Source: Lantana camara (taxonomy: Eukaryota; Streptophyta; Magnoliopsida; Lamiales; Verbenaceae). Taken from it: a DNA stretch of 64,000 bases. This document shows, piece by piece, positions 34,354 to 46,754 of the stretch. Made by a program: the position numbers and the translations under genes. The stretch covers positions 66,123,501 through 66,187,500 of the forward strand of contig CM074862.1 of assembly GCA_037501455.1 (NCBI GenBank), written 5' to 3'. The number at the start of each line of letters is the position of its first letter. The first letter of the stretch is position 1. The notes beneath the pieces were generated by a model, which had not been told where the DNA came from, ran no database searches, and saw nothing but the letters and a program-made list of their open reading frames with translations.

Positions 34354-36102
34354 ACCTCTCCTTGGTAAAGCTAGAATCTTTAAAAACTTCTAACTTGAAG
34401 CTCTCTAGAGATAGTCCACCAACTTGACTACAATCTAACTAGTAAGGATGCTAGTTCTCTAGTTAGTGTTTAGGCTTAACCTAGGGTTTATGAGATCTTG
34501 GAGAAAGGATGGTGTTCAACACATGAACCAAGAAGAATCGATCAAAATCCATAAGGGGAGCTCGAGCTCCCCTATATATAGCAAGAGAGGGGCGGCCGAA
34601 CCTAGTCCTTTTGGACTAAGGATTTGGTCCCTCTCTCTTATTACTTGATCATCAAGTAATTCCAAACCTTGATTTTGAATTCTAATTCAAATCAACTTTT
34701 AAGAGAGCTAAAATATCCAAAACCCTTTTGGATAATATTATACGTTATTTATTAATAAATAAATAACTTATTTATCTAATTAATTAATTCATAATTAATT
34801 AAATAGATTAATTTCTCCAAAATATGACTTTCATTTTAATTCAAAAATTAAACCAAAGTCTATTAAATAATTAACACATTTATTATTTAATACATAAACA
34901 ATATACACGTGTGACACACGTGTTCCAAGGACACGTGCCAATCACGTGAACCACACGTGTGGAACCCTCTTGGTATGATCAACTCGTTTAATCATTTTAA
35001 AGCCTTAACTCATGTAACCAAGTTGTTGTGTGTGACCCTCTAGGTTCTCAATTCAATTAGCAGTGACCCTAATTAATTAATTCACTAATTAATTAATCAG
35101 TCCACAGATTAAACGACCATAGTCTAGCAACAGGTGTTTAACCCCTAGCTAAATTGGAATGTCTCGATTCAACAGAGCCTTTAAGTCATTGATTCATGTG
35201 AGATACAATCCTCCTACTTACTATCTCTCAACTAAGATCTAGGGTAAGGGAATAATCAGAACCCTAATAATCTGGTCTTAAAGCGAAGTGCATTTCATAT
35301 CCATTTGATCTCAATGTAAGAAACCCTTTTCTTGATGTCTTATTGCCTTGGCCAAGGACTCCATATGGCATACGAATGACTTACACAATAAGAGATCACC
35401 TTGCAAATGCAAGTGTAGGTCCTTTCTTGATTCTCATTCACTTTCATGAATCACTTGTGCAGCCCCAGCATAAGCCTTGAATCAGTTGTCTAAGGCAACA
35501 CCCTTTAAAGCTTATACCTAAGACTACAGAGTTAACATATAGAGTGACATGGAACCTCAAGTCTAAGGATCAATTAATCACATTAATGACTCGTTAGATA
35601 TTTCCTAATCTGGAAGTTTCCATTTCCTGAAATAGAAACTTCCTTTCCTATTTAGGAATCTTCTCACACGGAGCACCTCAGTGAACTTACTTATGGAAGT
35701 AAGCACCCTCATGTATCACACACGCATCAACTATACACTTTGCACCTCCATGAAACAAGGTGGTCCTTCTTAAGGGCGTGATCCCACAAGCAAGCCTTAA
35801 AGGAGTCAGGTTGACACTCCCACTGTCTGTAGGACTCATCAGGTTGGAGTATTTTACTAATCATGACTTATGTGATATAGGGCTCGTTTCATGAACCATT
35901 TCACCTAAATGGTAGAGTCCTAAAGTCATCAGGATTAGTGGAGTTCTCATACATGCACAGCTAAAGTAAACGCATACCAAACAAGAGCATATAAAGAAGT
36001 GTTGCCTCAATTCGTTATTTTATTCAAAGATTCTCTGTGATTACAATAAGGAAAAGTACGAAGCGGATATACAATCGGCTTTCTAGGGAACTATTCCTAA
36101 TA
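34354..36102 (-). repeat. Copia LTR1 (3' LTR of K, truncated)
   Basis: Matches LTR3 closely (for example both keep AAGAATCGATCAAAATCC, which LTR2 lacks). It ends CCTAATA where the others end CCTAACA, and abuts ATCTCCCACTTGCCCG, a polypurine tract on the minus strand. The outer 171 bp are missing, joined directly to LTR L. A minus-strand TATATATAG box lies near 34565, and five G-boxes at 34906-34959. Confidence 0.88.
34906..34959 (-). promoter_or_regulatory. G-box array in copia LTR1
   Basis: Five CACGTG hexamers start at 34906, 34917, 34932, 34943 and 34954, spaced 11, 15, 11 and 11 bp. CACGTG is the G-box/ABRE core bound by plant bZIP and bHLH factors. The array lies about 340 bp upstream of the TATA box in U3. 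Confidence 0.85.
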
Positions 36103-36118
36103 ATCTCCCACTTGCCCG

Positions 36119-38062
36119 TCAAAGCCATTCTAAAGCTACTCTAAGTCCCATCTTCTGAAGATGACCTTCGAAATCTTCTCGACTACGGGGTTTAGTAAGT
36201 GGATCTGCCACGTTCTCTGTTGATGCGACCCTCTCAATTTGCACATCTCCTCTTTTGATAATATCACGAATTAGGTGATACTTCCTCATAATGTGCTTCG
36301 TCCGTTGGTGAGATCTTGGTTCTCTTGCTTGAGCAACTACACCAGTGTTGTCACAAAACAAAATGATGGGGTCTTTCATGCTAGGAACAACATTCAACTC
36401 TTGAATGAAGTTTCTAATCCAAACACCTTCCTTAGCTGCATCATTTGCAGCTAAGTATTCGGCCTCAGTGGTCGAATCTGCAGTGGTCGTTTGCTTGGAA
36501 CTCTTCCAACTCACTGCTCCGCCGTTTATGCAGAAAATGTATCCTGACATTGACTTAAAATCATCTAAGTCAGATGCAAAGCTTGCATCGCAGTATCCTT
36601 CGACAGTAAGATCTTTCTGACCTCCGTAAACTAAGAATAAATCTTTAGTACTTTTCAAGTACTTAAGAATATTCTTCACGGCAGCCCAATGACCATCTCC
36701 AGGGTCAGATTGGAACCGACTTGTTACACTTAGTGCATAAGCCACATCCGGTCGAGTACATAACATTGCATACATTATGCTGCCTATTGCTGATGCATAA
36801 GGTGTATGAGTCATTCTTTCCTTCTCAAGGTTAGTCTTAGGACACATCTTCTTAGAAAGACATGTTCCTACACTCATAGGAAGGTTCTTAACCTTTGCTG
36901 ACTCCATATTGAATCTCTTCAATACTTTGTCAATGTACATCGACTGTGACAGTCCTATCAACCGTCTAGATCTATCTCGATAGATTTTAATTCCAAGGAT
37001 GTAGGACGCATCACCAAGATCTTTCATCTCGAATTGGTTCGATAACCATAACTTAGTTACTTTCATGTCATCCTTTGAATTCCCAATAAGAAGGATGTCA
37101 TCAACATAAATTACTAAGAATTGCACTGAGGTCTCCAATTCCTTTCTATACACACAGAACTCATTCGAGATTTGAATGAAGCCAAACGCGTTGACTGATT
37201 CATCAAATCGAATGTTCCAGTTCCTAGAAGCCTGTTTCAATCCATAGATTGATCTTTGCAGTTTGCAAACCTTTTGCTCACTCCCATTGAAAGTGAAACC
37301 TATTGGTTGCTCCATATAAATATCTTTATCAATGTCACTATTGAGAAAGGCAGTTTTCACATCCATTTGCCATATCTCGTAATCATAATACGCAGCAAAG
37401 TCAAGCATGATCCGAATAGACTTTTGCATTGCAACTGGCGAAAAGGTTTCATTAAAGTCCACGCCGGGTCTTTGATTGAATACTTTTGCAACCAGTCTTG
37501 ATTTGTAGGCTGCAATGCTTCCATCAACTCCAAGCTTTCTCTTAAAGATCCATTTGCAACCTATGGGTTTGACCCCATCAGGCAAATCTACCAAGCTCCA
37601 AACTTGGTTGGAGTTCATGGAATCCATTTCGGATTTCATGGCTTCTATCCACTGTTCAGAGTCAGAATCTGAAAGCACCTCCTCATATGTTAGAGGATCA
37701 TTATCCTTTTGAGAGATCTCATGGAAGAATCCATACCATCTCTCCGGCTGTCTAGGAGTGCGTTTAGAACGCCTTAGAGGAGGATTTATGTGTGTATCGA
37801 AATTCGTGATTGGTTGTGGTTGATCAGAAGGGGATGTTTCTTCAGTGGGTGGCGTGGCGTCACTTTGTACTTCCTCTAATTCTATGATCTTGCCTTTCTT
37901 TTCTTTAAGGAACGGTTCCTCAAGAAAAGTGGCATTTCTGGAAATAAACACCTTTTGCTCAGATTGATCATAGAAGTAGTATCCTATGGATTCCTTAGGA
38001 TAACCTACAAAGTAGCATAAGTTAGAACGAGATTGTAATTTATCTCCCACTGTCCTCTTCAC
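36119..38062 (-). CDS. Ty1/copia RT-RNase H of K (partial pol)
   Basis: Open for 648 codons including stop. It holds the end of the integrase region, the RVT_2-type reverse transcriptase (WQMDVKTAFLN, LVIYVDDILLIGN) and copia RNase H (GYCDASFASDLDD, TTEAEYLAANDAAKE), ending VALEWL. Upstream the frame continues to 38158 but a TAG (38117-38119) replaces the Trp codon TGG of J. Gag, protease and most of integrase are absent, removed where LTR2 begins. It is the better preserved of the two copia pol copies, but a fragment. Confidence 0.9.
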   Translation of the reverse strand: MKRTVGDKLQSRSNLCYFVGYPKESIGYYFYDQSEQKVFISRNATFLEEPFLKEKKGKIIELEEVQSDATPPTEETSPSDQPQPITNFDTHINPPLRRSKRTPRQPERWYGFFHEISQKDNDPLTYEEVLSDSDSEQWIEAMKSEMDSMNSNQVWSLVDLPDGVKPIGCKWIFKRKLGVDGSIAAYKSRLVAKVFNQRPGVDFNETFSPVAMQKSIRIMLDFAAYYDYEIWQMDVKTAFLNSDIDKDIYMEQPIGFTFNGSEQKVCKLQRSIYGLKQASRNWNIRFDESVNAFGFIQISNEFCVYRKELETSVQFLVIYVDDILLIGNSKDDMKVTKLWLSNQFEMKDLGDASYILGIKIYRDRSRRLIGLSQSMYIDKVLKRFNMESAKVKNLPMSVGTCLSKKMCPKTNLEKERMTHTPYASAIGSIMYAMLCTRPDVAYALSVTSRFQSDPGDGHWAAVKNILKYLKSTKDLFLVYGGQKDLTVEGYCDASFASDLDDFKSMSGYIFCINGGAVSWKSSKQTTTADSTTEAEYLAANDAAKEGVWIRNFIQELNVVPSMKDPIILFCDNTGVVAQAREPRSHQRTKHIMRKYHLIRDIIKRGDVQIERVASTENVADPLTKPRSREDFEGHLQKMGLRVALEWL

Positions 38063-38840
38063 GTAAGCAGGACAACCCCAAATTCTTAAGTAAGAATAAC
38101 TAGGGATTTTACCATGCTACATTTCATAGGGCGTTTTAGGGACTGACTTAGAAGGAACTGTTGGAAAATACGAATCAGAAAGCAGCGGAATTTAAAAAAA
38201 TTTTCCAACAAAGGATCTTGGACTCGCAATCGTCTATCCAAATTCGTAGAGTTAAGAAACTTACTTTTCTTTTATTCTTTCTTGAAGCGTTTCAAGCCAC
38301 CCAAGAACGCTCTTCTCGCGGCTTGATCCCCTCTCCTTGGTAAAGCTCGAATCTTCAAACTTCTAACTTGAAGCTCTCTAGAGATAGTCCACCAACTTGA
38401 TCACAATCTGACTAGTAAGGATGCTAGTTCACTAGTTAGTGTTTAGGCTTAATCTAGGGTTTCGTTTATCTTGGAGAAAGGATGGTGTTCAACACATGAA
38501 CCAAAAGAATTGCCAATCGAGCTCCCCTATTTATATTAAGGGAGTGGCCGAAATTCCTAGTCCTTATGGACTAGGGTTTTGGTCCCTCTCTCTCCTATTA
38601 CTTGATCATCAAGTATTTTGACTTTGACTTCGAATTCTAATTCAAATCAACTTTCAAGAGAGTTAAAATATCCAAACTATTTTTGGATAATTTTATACTT
38701 TATTTATTTAAAATAAATAACTTATTTTATCTAATTAATTAATTCATAATTAATTAACTAGATTATTTTCTCCAAAATTAGACTTTCTTTTTAATTCGAA
38801 ATTAAACCAAAGTCTATTAAATAATTAACACATTTAATTA

Positions 38841-38843
<3 letters not shown>

Positions 38844-38900
<57 letters not shown>
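38844..38900. repeat. (TA)n microsatellite in LTR2
   Basis: About 57 bp of uninterrupted TA. LTR1 and LTR3 have only a short AT-rich run here, so the expansion is private to LTR2. Confidence 0.95.
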
Positions 38901-38905
<5 letters not shown>

Positions 38906-38914
38906 ATATATTCA

Positions 38915-38982
38915 CACGTGTGGGACACGTGTCACAAGGACACGTGTCATTCACGTGAGCTACACGTGTGGTTTCACACGTG
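38915..38982 (-). promoter_or_regulatory. G-box array in copia LTR2
   Basis: Six CACGTG hexamers start at 38915, 38926, 38941, 38952, 38963 and 38977 (spacing 11, 15, 11, 11, 14). The first four spacings equal those of LTR1 exactly, in an otherwise diverged LTR. Confidence 0.88.
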
Positions 38983-40146
38983 TGGAACCCTCTTGGCCCG
39001 ATTAACTCGTTTAATCATTTTCAAGCCTCAACTCATGTAACCAAGTTGTTGTGTGTGACCCTCTAGGTTCTCAATTCAATTAGCAGTGACCTTAATTAAT
39101 TAATTCACTAATTAATTAATCAGTCCACAGATTAAATGACCATAGTCTAGCAACAGGTGTTCAACCCGTAGCTGAATTGGAATGTTCGAATTCGATAGAA
39201 CCTTTAAGTCATTGATTCATGTGAGATACAATCCTCCTACTTACTATCTCTCAACCAAGATCTAGGGTAAGGGAATAATCAGAACCCTAATAATCCGGTC
39301 TTAAAGCTAAGTGCATTTCAGATCCATTTGATCTCAATCCAAGAAACCCTTTTCTTGATGTCTTGATCTACTGCCTTGGCCAAGGACTCCATATGACATA
39401 TGAATGACTTACACAATAAGAGACCACCTTGCATATGCAAGTGTAGGTCCTTTCTTGATTCTCATTCACTTTCATGAATCACTTGTGCATCCCCAGCATA
39501 GGCCTTGAATCAGTTGTCTAAGGCGACACCCTTTAAAGCTTTTACCTAAGACTACAGAGTTAACTCATAAAGTGACAAGGAACCTCAAGTCTTAAGGATC
39601 AATTAATCACATCAATGACTCGTGAGATATTTCCTATTTGGAAGTTTCCATTTCCTGAAATAGAAACTTCCTTTCCCATTTAGGAATCTTCTCACACGGG
39701 GCACCTCAGTGAACTTACTTATTGAAGTTAGCACCCTCATGTATCACGCACGTATCAACTATACACTTTGCACCTCTATGAAACTAGGTGGTCCTTCTTA
39801 AGGGCGTGATCCCACAAGCAAGCCTTAGAGGAGTCAGGTTGACACTCCCACTGTCTATTGGACTCATCGATTTGGAGTATTTTACTAATCATGACTTATG
39901 TGATATAGGGCTCGTCTCATGAACCATTTCACCTAAATGGTAGAGTCCTAAAGTCATCAGGATTAGGGGAGTTCTCATACATGCACAGATAAAGTAAACG
40001 CATACCAAACAAGAGCATATAAAGAAGTGTTGCCTCAATTCGTTATTTCATTCAAAGATTGTTTGTGATTACAATAAGGAAAAGCACAAAGCGGATATAC
40101 AATCGGCTTTCTAGGGCACTATTCCTAACAATCTCCCACTTACCCG

Positions 40147-42282
40147 TCAAAGCCATTCTAAAGCTACTCTAAGTCCCATCTTCTGAAGATGACCTTGGAA
40201 AGCTTCTCGACTAAATGGTTTAGTAAGTGGATTTGCCACGTTCTCTACTGATGTGACCCTCTCAATTTGCACATCTCCTCTTTTGATAATATCACGGATT
40301 AGATGATACTTCCTCATAATGTGCTTGGTCCGTTGGTGAGATCTTGGTTCTCTTGCTTGAGCAACCGCCCCAGTGTTGTCACAAAACACAGTAATGTGGT
40401 CTTTCATGCTAGGAACAACATTCAACTCTTGAATGAAGTTTCTAATCCAAACACCTTCCTTAGCTGCATCATTTGCAGCTAAGTATTCGGCCTCATTGGT
40501 TGAATCTGCAGTGGTAGTTTGCTTGGAACTCTTCCAACTCACTGCTCCGCCGTTTAGGCAGAGAATGTATCTTGACATTGACTTAAAATCATCTAAGTCA
40601 GATGCAAAGCTTTCATCGCAGTATCCTTCGACAGTAAGATCTTTCTGACCTCCGTAAACTAAGAATAAATCTTTAGTACTTTTCAAGTATTTAAGAATAT
40701 TCTTCACGGCCGCCCAGTGACCATCTCCAGGGTCAGATTGGAAACGACTTGTAACATTAAGTGTATAAGCCACATCCGGTCGAGTACATAACATTGCATA
40801 CATTATGCTACCTATTGCTGACGCATAAGGTGTATGACTCATTCTATCCTTCTCAAGGTTAGTCTTAGGACACATCTTCTTTGAAAGACATGTTCCTACA
40901 CTCATAGGAAGGTTCTTAACCTTTGCTAACTTCATATTGAATCTCTTCTATACTTTGTCAATGTACATCGACTATGATAGTCCTGTTAACCTTCTAGATC
41001 TATCTCGATAGATTTTAATTCCAAGGATATAGGATGCATCACCAAGATCTTTCATCTCGAATTGGTTCGATAACCATAACTTAGTCACTTTCATGTCATC
41101 CTTCGAATTCCCAATAAGAAGGATGTCATCAACATAAAGTACTAAGAATTGCACTGAGGTCTCCAATTCCTTTCTATACACACAGAACTCATTCGAGATT
41201 TGAATGAAGCCAAACGCGTTGACTGATTCATCAAATCGAATGTTCCAGTTCCTAGAAGCCTGTTTCAATCCATAGATTGATCTTTGCAGTTTGCAAACCT
41301 TTTGCTCACTCCCATTGAAAGTGAAACCTATGGGTTGCTCCATATAAATATCTTTATCAATGTCACTATTGAGAAAGGCAGTTTTCACATCCATTTGCCA
41401 TATCTCGTAATCATAATACGCAGCAAAGTCAAGCATGATCCGAATAGACTTTTGCATTGCAACTGGCGAAAAGGTTTCATTAAAGTCCACGTCGGGTCTT
41501 TGATTGAATACTTTTGCAACCAGTCTTGATTTGTAGGCTGCAATGCTTCCATCAACTCCAAGCTTTCTCTTAAAGATCCATTTGAAACCTATAGGTTTGA
41601 TCCCATCAGGCAAATCTACCAAGGTCCAAACTTGGTTGGAGTTCATGGAATCCATTTCGGATTTCATGGCTTCTATCCACTGTTCAGAGTCAGAATATGA
41701 AAGTGCCTCCTCATATGTTAAAGGATCATTATCCTTTTGAGAGATTTCATGGAAGAATCCATACCATTTCTCTGGCTGTCTAGGAGTACGGTCAGAACGC
41801 CTTAGAGGAGGATTTACGTGTGTATCGAAATTCGTGATTGGTTGTGGTTGATCAGAAGGGGATGTTTCTTCAGTGGGTGGCGTGGGCTCACTTTGTAATT
41901 CCTCTAATTCTATGATCTTCCCTTTCTTTTCTTTAAGGAACGGTTCCTCAAGAAAAGTGGCATTTCTGGAAACAAACACCTTTTGCTCAGATTGATCATA
42001 GAAGTAGTATCCTATGGATTCCATAGGATAACCTACAAAGTAGCATAAGTTAGAACGAGATTCTAACTTATCTCCCATTGTCCTCTTCACGTAAGCAGGA
42101 CAACCCCAAATTCTTAAGCAAGAATAACTAGGGATTTTACCATGCCACATTTCATAGGGCGTTTTAGGGACTGACTTGGAGGGAACTAGATTCAAAATCT
42201 TTGCTATACTTTCTAGGGCATAACCCCAGAAAGAAGGTGGTAAGTCAGTGAAACTCATCATGGAACTAACCAAATCAAGTAA
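40147..42282 (-). pseudogene. Ty1/copia pol of J: integrase end, RT, RNase H
   Basis: Same protein as 36119-38062 but reaching further upstream. It keeps LVLYVDDILLIGN and the RNase H TTTADSTNEAEYLAAN. Two in-frame stops interrupt it: TAG at 40972-40974, where K has Gln, and TAG near 40950, where K has Leu (a T-to-A change). Both lie between RT and RNase H. The frame runs into solo LTR I at 42282/42283 and resumes at 46461 with LLV to the left of the insertion, matching integrase ...RNRTLL/DLVSSMM. Confidence 0.9.
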
Positions 42283-45200
42283 TGTAACACCCCGGAGCGA
42301 AGGGCTCCACATCCCCCGCAACGTAACCCAACACGTGAAGCGAAATGGGAACTCCGACCACGTATCAAGCCACGGCGAACGAGTGACAAACAAAAATCCA
42401 ACCTAAGCTAGGCGGTCTAGACCCTACTCAGAGCACGCAATAAAACAAATAACGAATGCGGAAGCACCAGAATCTCATAAAGCAAATAAACATACTCGAG
42501 ACATATCAAAATTTTGATTCAAGTTATACAAACTTTTACAATTCCGAATTTAAATCAAAACTTAACAAAATGCATAACTAAACAAAATACAATGCATGTG
42601 ACTCAAGCTCCCCCAAAATAAAGACTCAAAGACAACCGCCTAGCTCCAACGCCTCAGAACGAATACCTGCAAATTCAAATCAAAGGGGGAAAGGATAGAA
42701 ATAACGAGGGTCAATCCTAGAGACTGGTGAGGGGGCTAACACATGCGCCCATACATATACATAAGAGCAAAACATTTACAAAGCTGAGAGGGGTTCGTGA
42801 ACCGGGCGTGGTTTTTGCATTCTAAGACATTTAACCCGTGGTAATAAATATAAAGAAAGAAGTTTGGGGCCGAAGGCCAAATTTAGTCAGGTTTTAGAGT
42901 TTAGAAATCCGCCCCCGTTTCACGACCATAAATGAAGACATATCGAACTGAAAGCTTAAATCCATCACACTTACTTACTCCATTCCCCAAGGCGAATCAA
43001 AAACAAAACAAATCATAACCTAACTCCACCCCAACACCATTTTGGGGAGAGAGGTGCCCCTCTCAACCCCCACTGATACACTGAATGAGACGGGGGATCC
43101 GCCCGCTCCTTCGACGGGTCACTAAGCACACCGCCGGCTCAAGAAGACCCGCCTTCCCCTCGACCTCCCGAGGATGGGCGAAGTCTCCCTTTTGTGGAGT
43201 CATGTTGATGAGAGAGCCCGGCGACCCCATGGCCGACCCGAGATCACATACCACTTCTCCGGGGCCTACACATAGATCATAGAACTCACACACACATATC
43301 CCACAAAGCGTATACTTATCACAAAAGCTTTCTTGCCAAAACTTAACATGTACACACACCAACCCTTTTCGAAAACGAATAAACAAAACATAGCTCACAT
43401 ACATATAAAAGCATTTTCAACGGATTTCATAGCAAATGGGCCAATTCCCGCAAAATACATATCGAACACTTATTTATACATATATATATAGATCGCATGC
43501 AGGCTTAAATTACATATTGGGTTGTAGGTCATAATAGCTAAAAAGAAAGAAACCTCACCTGGGCGACCAATCCGAACAAAACGGACCACAAGGAGTCAGA
43601 CGAGCCACTTCCTCACAACGGAACGAACCTAAGAACAAAGCAAAGAGCAAGAGGCCAACTTAGACTCAAAATGAACCATATTGATGCTCGGAAAATGCAT
43701 ATGAATGCGAGTGATGTTTATGAAGCTTAACAAATTGACCAATAGTGCATACGAGTTCATATTAATGCATAAGTCTCATAAATCCTATCAAACGGATTCA
43801 CAGATTTCATATAACGATCATACCATACTATACAACATGTTATCAGAGCATTCATAGCATAGAAGGAGTAAAGAATGATCATGCAAGGCATATAAACGAG
43901 GCATGGAGTTATAAACACACGTTAGAGGAGCATATCGCACATATGAAGTCATAATTCAAAAACGAGCACATAAATCAAATCATAAATTCATATAACATAA
44001 GTTAACACATAATATATTAAGCTAATAATGCATATAGGCCACAAACGGGACAAGAAAAAGCAACGAAAAGCAAGGGAACGGAAAAGAGTTAAACTTACAA
44101 ATCAAACCGAGGGGAATGACACGCCCGTGTCTTCCCAGAAGCCTAAACTGAGACACTCCCGTGTCTCAGTACAGGCGGGAAACAAAGCTAGAAAAAGGGG
44201 GTGACACGCCCGTGTCACTCCCAAAGAATAAACCGAGACACGGGGGTGTCTTGGTACAGAGGCGAAAAGGGGGTGAAAAGAGTTGACAGCTGCGGTTTAA
44301 AAAGGGGAAAAACAAAGAGCAAAACAAGGGCTGAAAGAGAGGGACTCTAAGGCCTCAAATACACACATAACATGCATGAAATACACAAAAAAGAATCACC
44401 TTAAAAGGCCAAAGAATGAAGCAACAAAGATCATTCAAATCAAGCAACGAAAATCGGACAAAAAGGAGCATACCATGCATTCATGCTATGATCACCAACT
44501 TAGGGGCTGAGTTAGGAGTTAAAAGCTTGGGAACTAAATGCTAACATGTTAAGAAACTAATATACTCCATGTATATGCAAATGGACACGAATTGGAGCAC
44601 ATTAGAAACATCAAATGATCACAAAAATGCAACAGCAACAGTTAGGTTTGCACATAGCATACAAACAGGCTTCATGTTGCGGTTTAGGAGCTGAAAATGG
44701 ATCTAAAAACTTGCAAGAGCAGGACTAACATGTAAAGCAATTAGTATACAACATCTCCATGCAAATTCACACGAATTGGAAGCCATTAACTCAAGCAACA
44801 AAGCACAAAACGTCACAGCAGTTCCAAAACAGGGGAGCAGATTTCTAACCTAGGTTTGGGGCTCAAAAACTCATAATTTCATCAAAGGATCTTAAGAGCA
44901 AATCATCCAAACATCATGTACTATCATTTAAGTATCCAAAATGAAGCATAATAAGTTCATATGATCAGCTTTAGCACCCCAAAACAGCCACACAAAACTG
45001 ATGCAAGAAAGGCATGAAAACAAGTCATATTCTAACTCATATATACAGCTGAAAAAGGGCATAAAAGCTTAAGGAAACCTAGCTCACATGTAGAACAACT
45101 CATATACTTCGTGTCCATGCAATTTCACACGAAAATAAGCACAAGAGATCATCAAACCAAACCAAAAATCCTGACAGCAGTTCATACGGGCGAGCAGATT

Positions 45201-46455
45201 TTTGCAGCAGTTTTCAAGCTCAAAACTCATCATATAAACCAAGGTTTTCAAGGAAAAACCGAGCATATTCATAAAGCAACATGTGTAACACATAACCAAG
45301 CATTAGCATACGAAATTGGAGGCAAGAATTAATCCATTTGATCTCAAAAACGTGACAGTAGTTTGGTGAAAATGAGCAGATTTGCAGCAGTTCTGTTTTC
45401 AAGTTTCATGGCCAAAAACTCAAGGTTTCAATCATGTTATCAATGGAGAATCAACCCTAACACATCTATCATGAAGTATAGTTCAAGGATGGAAGCAAAG
45501 AAGCTTATATAATCAACAAGGAAGCACCAAATCAGCCACAAACTTAAGCTAAGCCATGGATTCAAAAATATGAGTTAACCCTAACTATTCATGCAAGCTT
45601 TCAAACCCTTATTAAATCTGATGCATTTCATGAATTTCAAGGATCAAATGAAGCATATAAGAGAGGAGAATACATAAATATACCTACCTTTAAGAGTTGA
45701 TGAAGTATGGAAGAGTTTAGCTCCAAAAATCACAAGCCATGGGAAGGGGTTTCTTTCTTCTTCTTTCTTTCCTCATTTCAGCAGCTTTTTCCTTCTCTTG
45801 GGGATGAGGAGCACGAAATTCTGCTGATAGGGAGAGAGAGGGATGAATCAAGGGCATGTAAACCAAGGTTAAAGGCTTGAGTATGGTTAAAATGGGGACA
45901 CAAGTACATGACTAGTCAAAGAAGGTGGCTTTGGCGCAAGCTGTTCGTTCTGGGTGAAAAACGAGGGTCCAAATGTGCTTAGAAAAATACTAAATCAGGT
46001 TCCTTGGCTTCATCTCTTCGTTACGAGTTCGACGCATCTTCCGGAATTCGAATCCGAATTCCCGAGCTCAAGTTATGGCCTCCGGAACAAGAGGCGCGCT
46101 AAAAATAGTTAGGCCCTCATGTCCCTCGTCAAAAGCTTAAGGTTTAAAAACCTCGACAAACGAACACGAAACTTAAAACGAGCATGCAAACACATTCATA
46201 ACTCACATATATCACGCATACAAAAATTTCACAAAAAATCGGAATTGAATTCCGGCACATAACGAGCAAATTACGAGCATACGAAACTTAAACGTTAAAA
46301 ATCAAAGTTCAAGAATATAAACAATTAATTTCATATTAATTCAAATAATGATATAAGCATTAAAATAACATTCAAATACGTAATTAAATAATTTAAAGCA
46401 CATAAAACCCTCTCGTTAAGGCGTACCTGGAAATCCGAACGATCGGGATGTTACA
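42283..46455 (-). mobile_element. Solo LTR I (4.2 kb, Tekay-type) inside copia integrase
   Basis: TGTAACACCC...GGGATGTTACA, 4173 bp, with AGTAA on both sides (42278-42282 and 46456-46460). Copia integrase is continuous across it. No coding domain is present; frames near 43063-43404 and 45084-45299 are non-coding LTR sequence. It carries four dyads (44118-44252), CGTACCTG 26 nt from the U3 terminus (46422-46429), an AGGTGAGG donor-like site near 43558, and a TTTGCAG acceptor-like site before GAGCTAGGCGG near 42660. It is the longest LTR of this type here. Confidence 0.93.
44118..44252 (-). promoter_or_regulatory. Four-copy dyad array in LTR I
   Basis: GACACGCCCGTGTC (44118-44131), GAGACACTCCCGTGTCTC (44150-44167), GTGACACGCCCGTGTCAC (44201-44218) and GAGACACGGGGGTGTCTT (44235-44252). 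Pair spacings are 32 and 34 bp. Linker text such as CCCAGAAGCCTAA is shared with LTR D, whose palindrome core is different. Confidence 0.85.
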
Positions 46456-46460
46456 AGTAA

Positions 46461-46754
46461 GGTTCGATTCCTTCTCTCAGAAACTCCATTAAGCTGAGGA
46501 GTTCCCGGAGGAGTCCACTGAGAGATAATCCCATTATCTTTGAGATGATTAAGGAATTCTTCACTAAGATACTCGCCTCCTCGATCAGATCGAAGTGCTT
46601 TGATCTTGTGACCAGTTTGGTTCTCAACCTCCTTTTGAAATTCTAAGAATTTCTCAAAAGCTTCAGATTTATACTTCATTAAGTATACATAACCATACCG
46701 ACTAAAGTCATCAGTAAAGGTTATGAAATACTGATGATTATTTCTAGTGCTCAT
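46461..46754 (-). pseudogene. Ty1/copia integrase core fragment (upstream half of J/K)
   Basis: The minus frame from 46754 reads MSTRNNHQYFITFTDDFSRYG, then RSDRGGEYLSEEF and the Glu-bearing PQLNGVSERRNRTLL, that is the Asp/Asp/Glu integrase core. It joins 42282 after removal of LTR I. Upstream, the normal N-terminal integrase zinc domain, protease and gag are gone: at 46751-46764 the sequence switches to non-coding leader through a 14-bp repeat of an internal integrase segment. Confidence 0.85.

Larger units (their letters stand above)
38159..40130 (-). repeat. Copia LTR2 (3' LTR of J)
   Basis: 1972 bp, TGTTGGAAAA...CCTAACA, followed by the minus-strand polypurine tract (40131 on). TATAAATAG box on the minus strand near 38530, six G-boxes at 38915-38982, and a (TA)n tract at 38844-38900 absent from LTR1 and LTR3. 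Its left edge cuts cleanly into K coding sequence. Confidence 0.92.

Noticed and set aside
43063..43404. 113-codon minus frame in a GC-rich part of LTR I
   Set aside because: Lies in the region corresponding to the GC-rich island of other LTRs, has no recognisable motif, and no equivalent frame is kept there.
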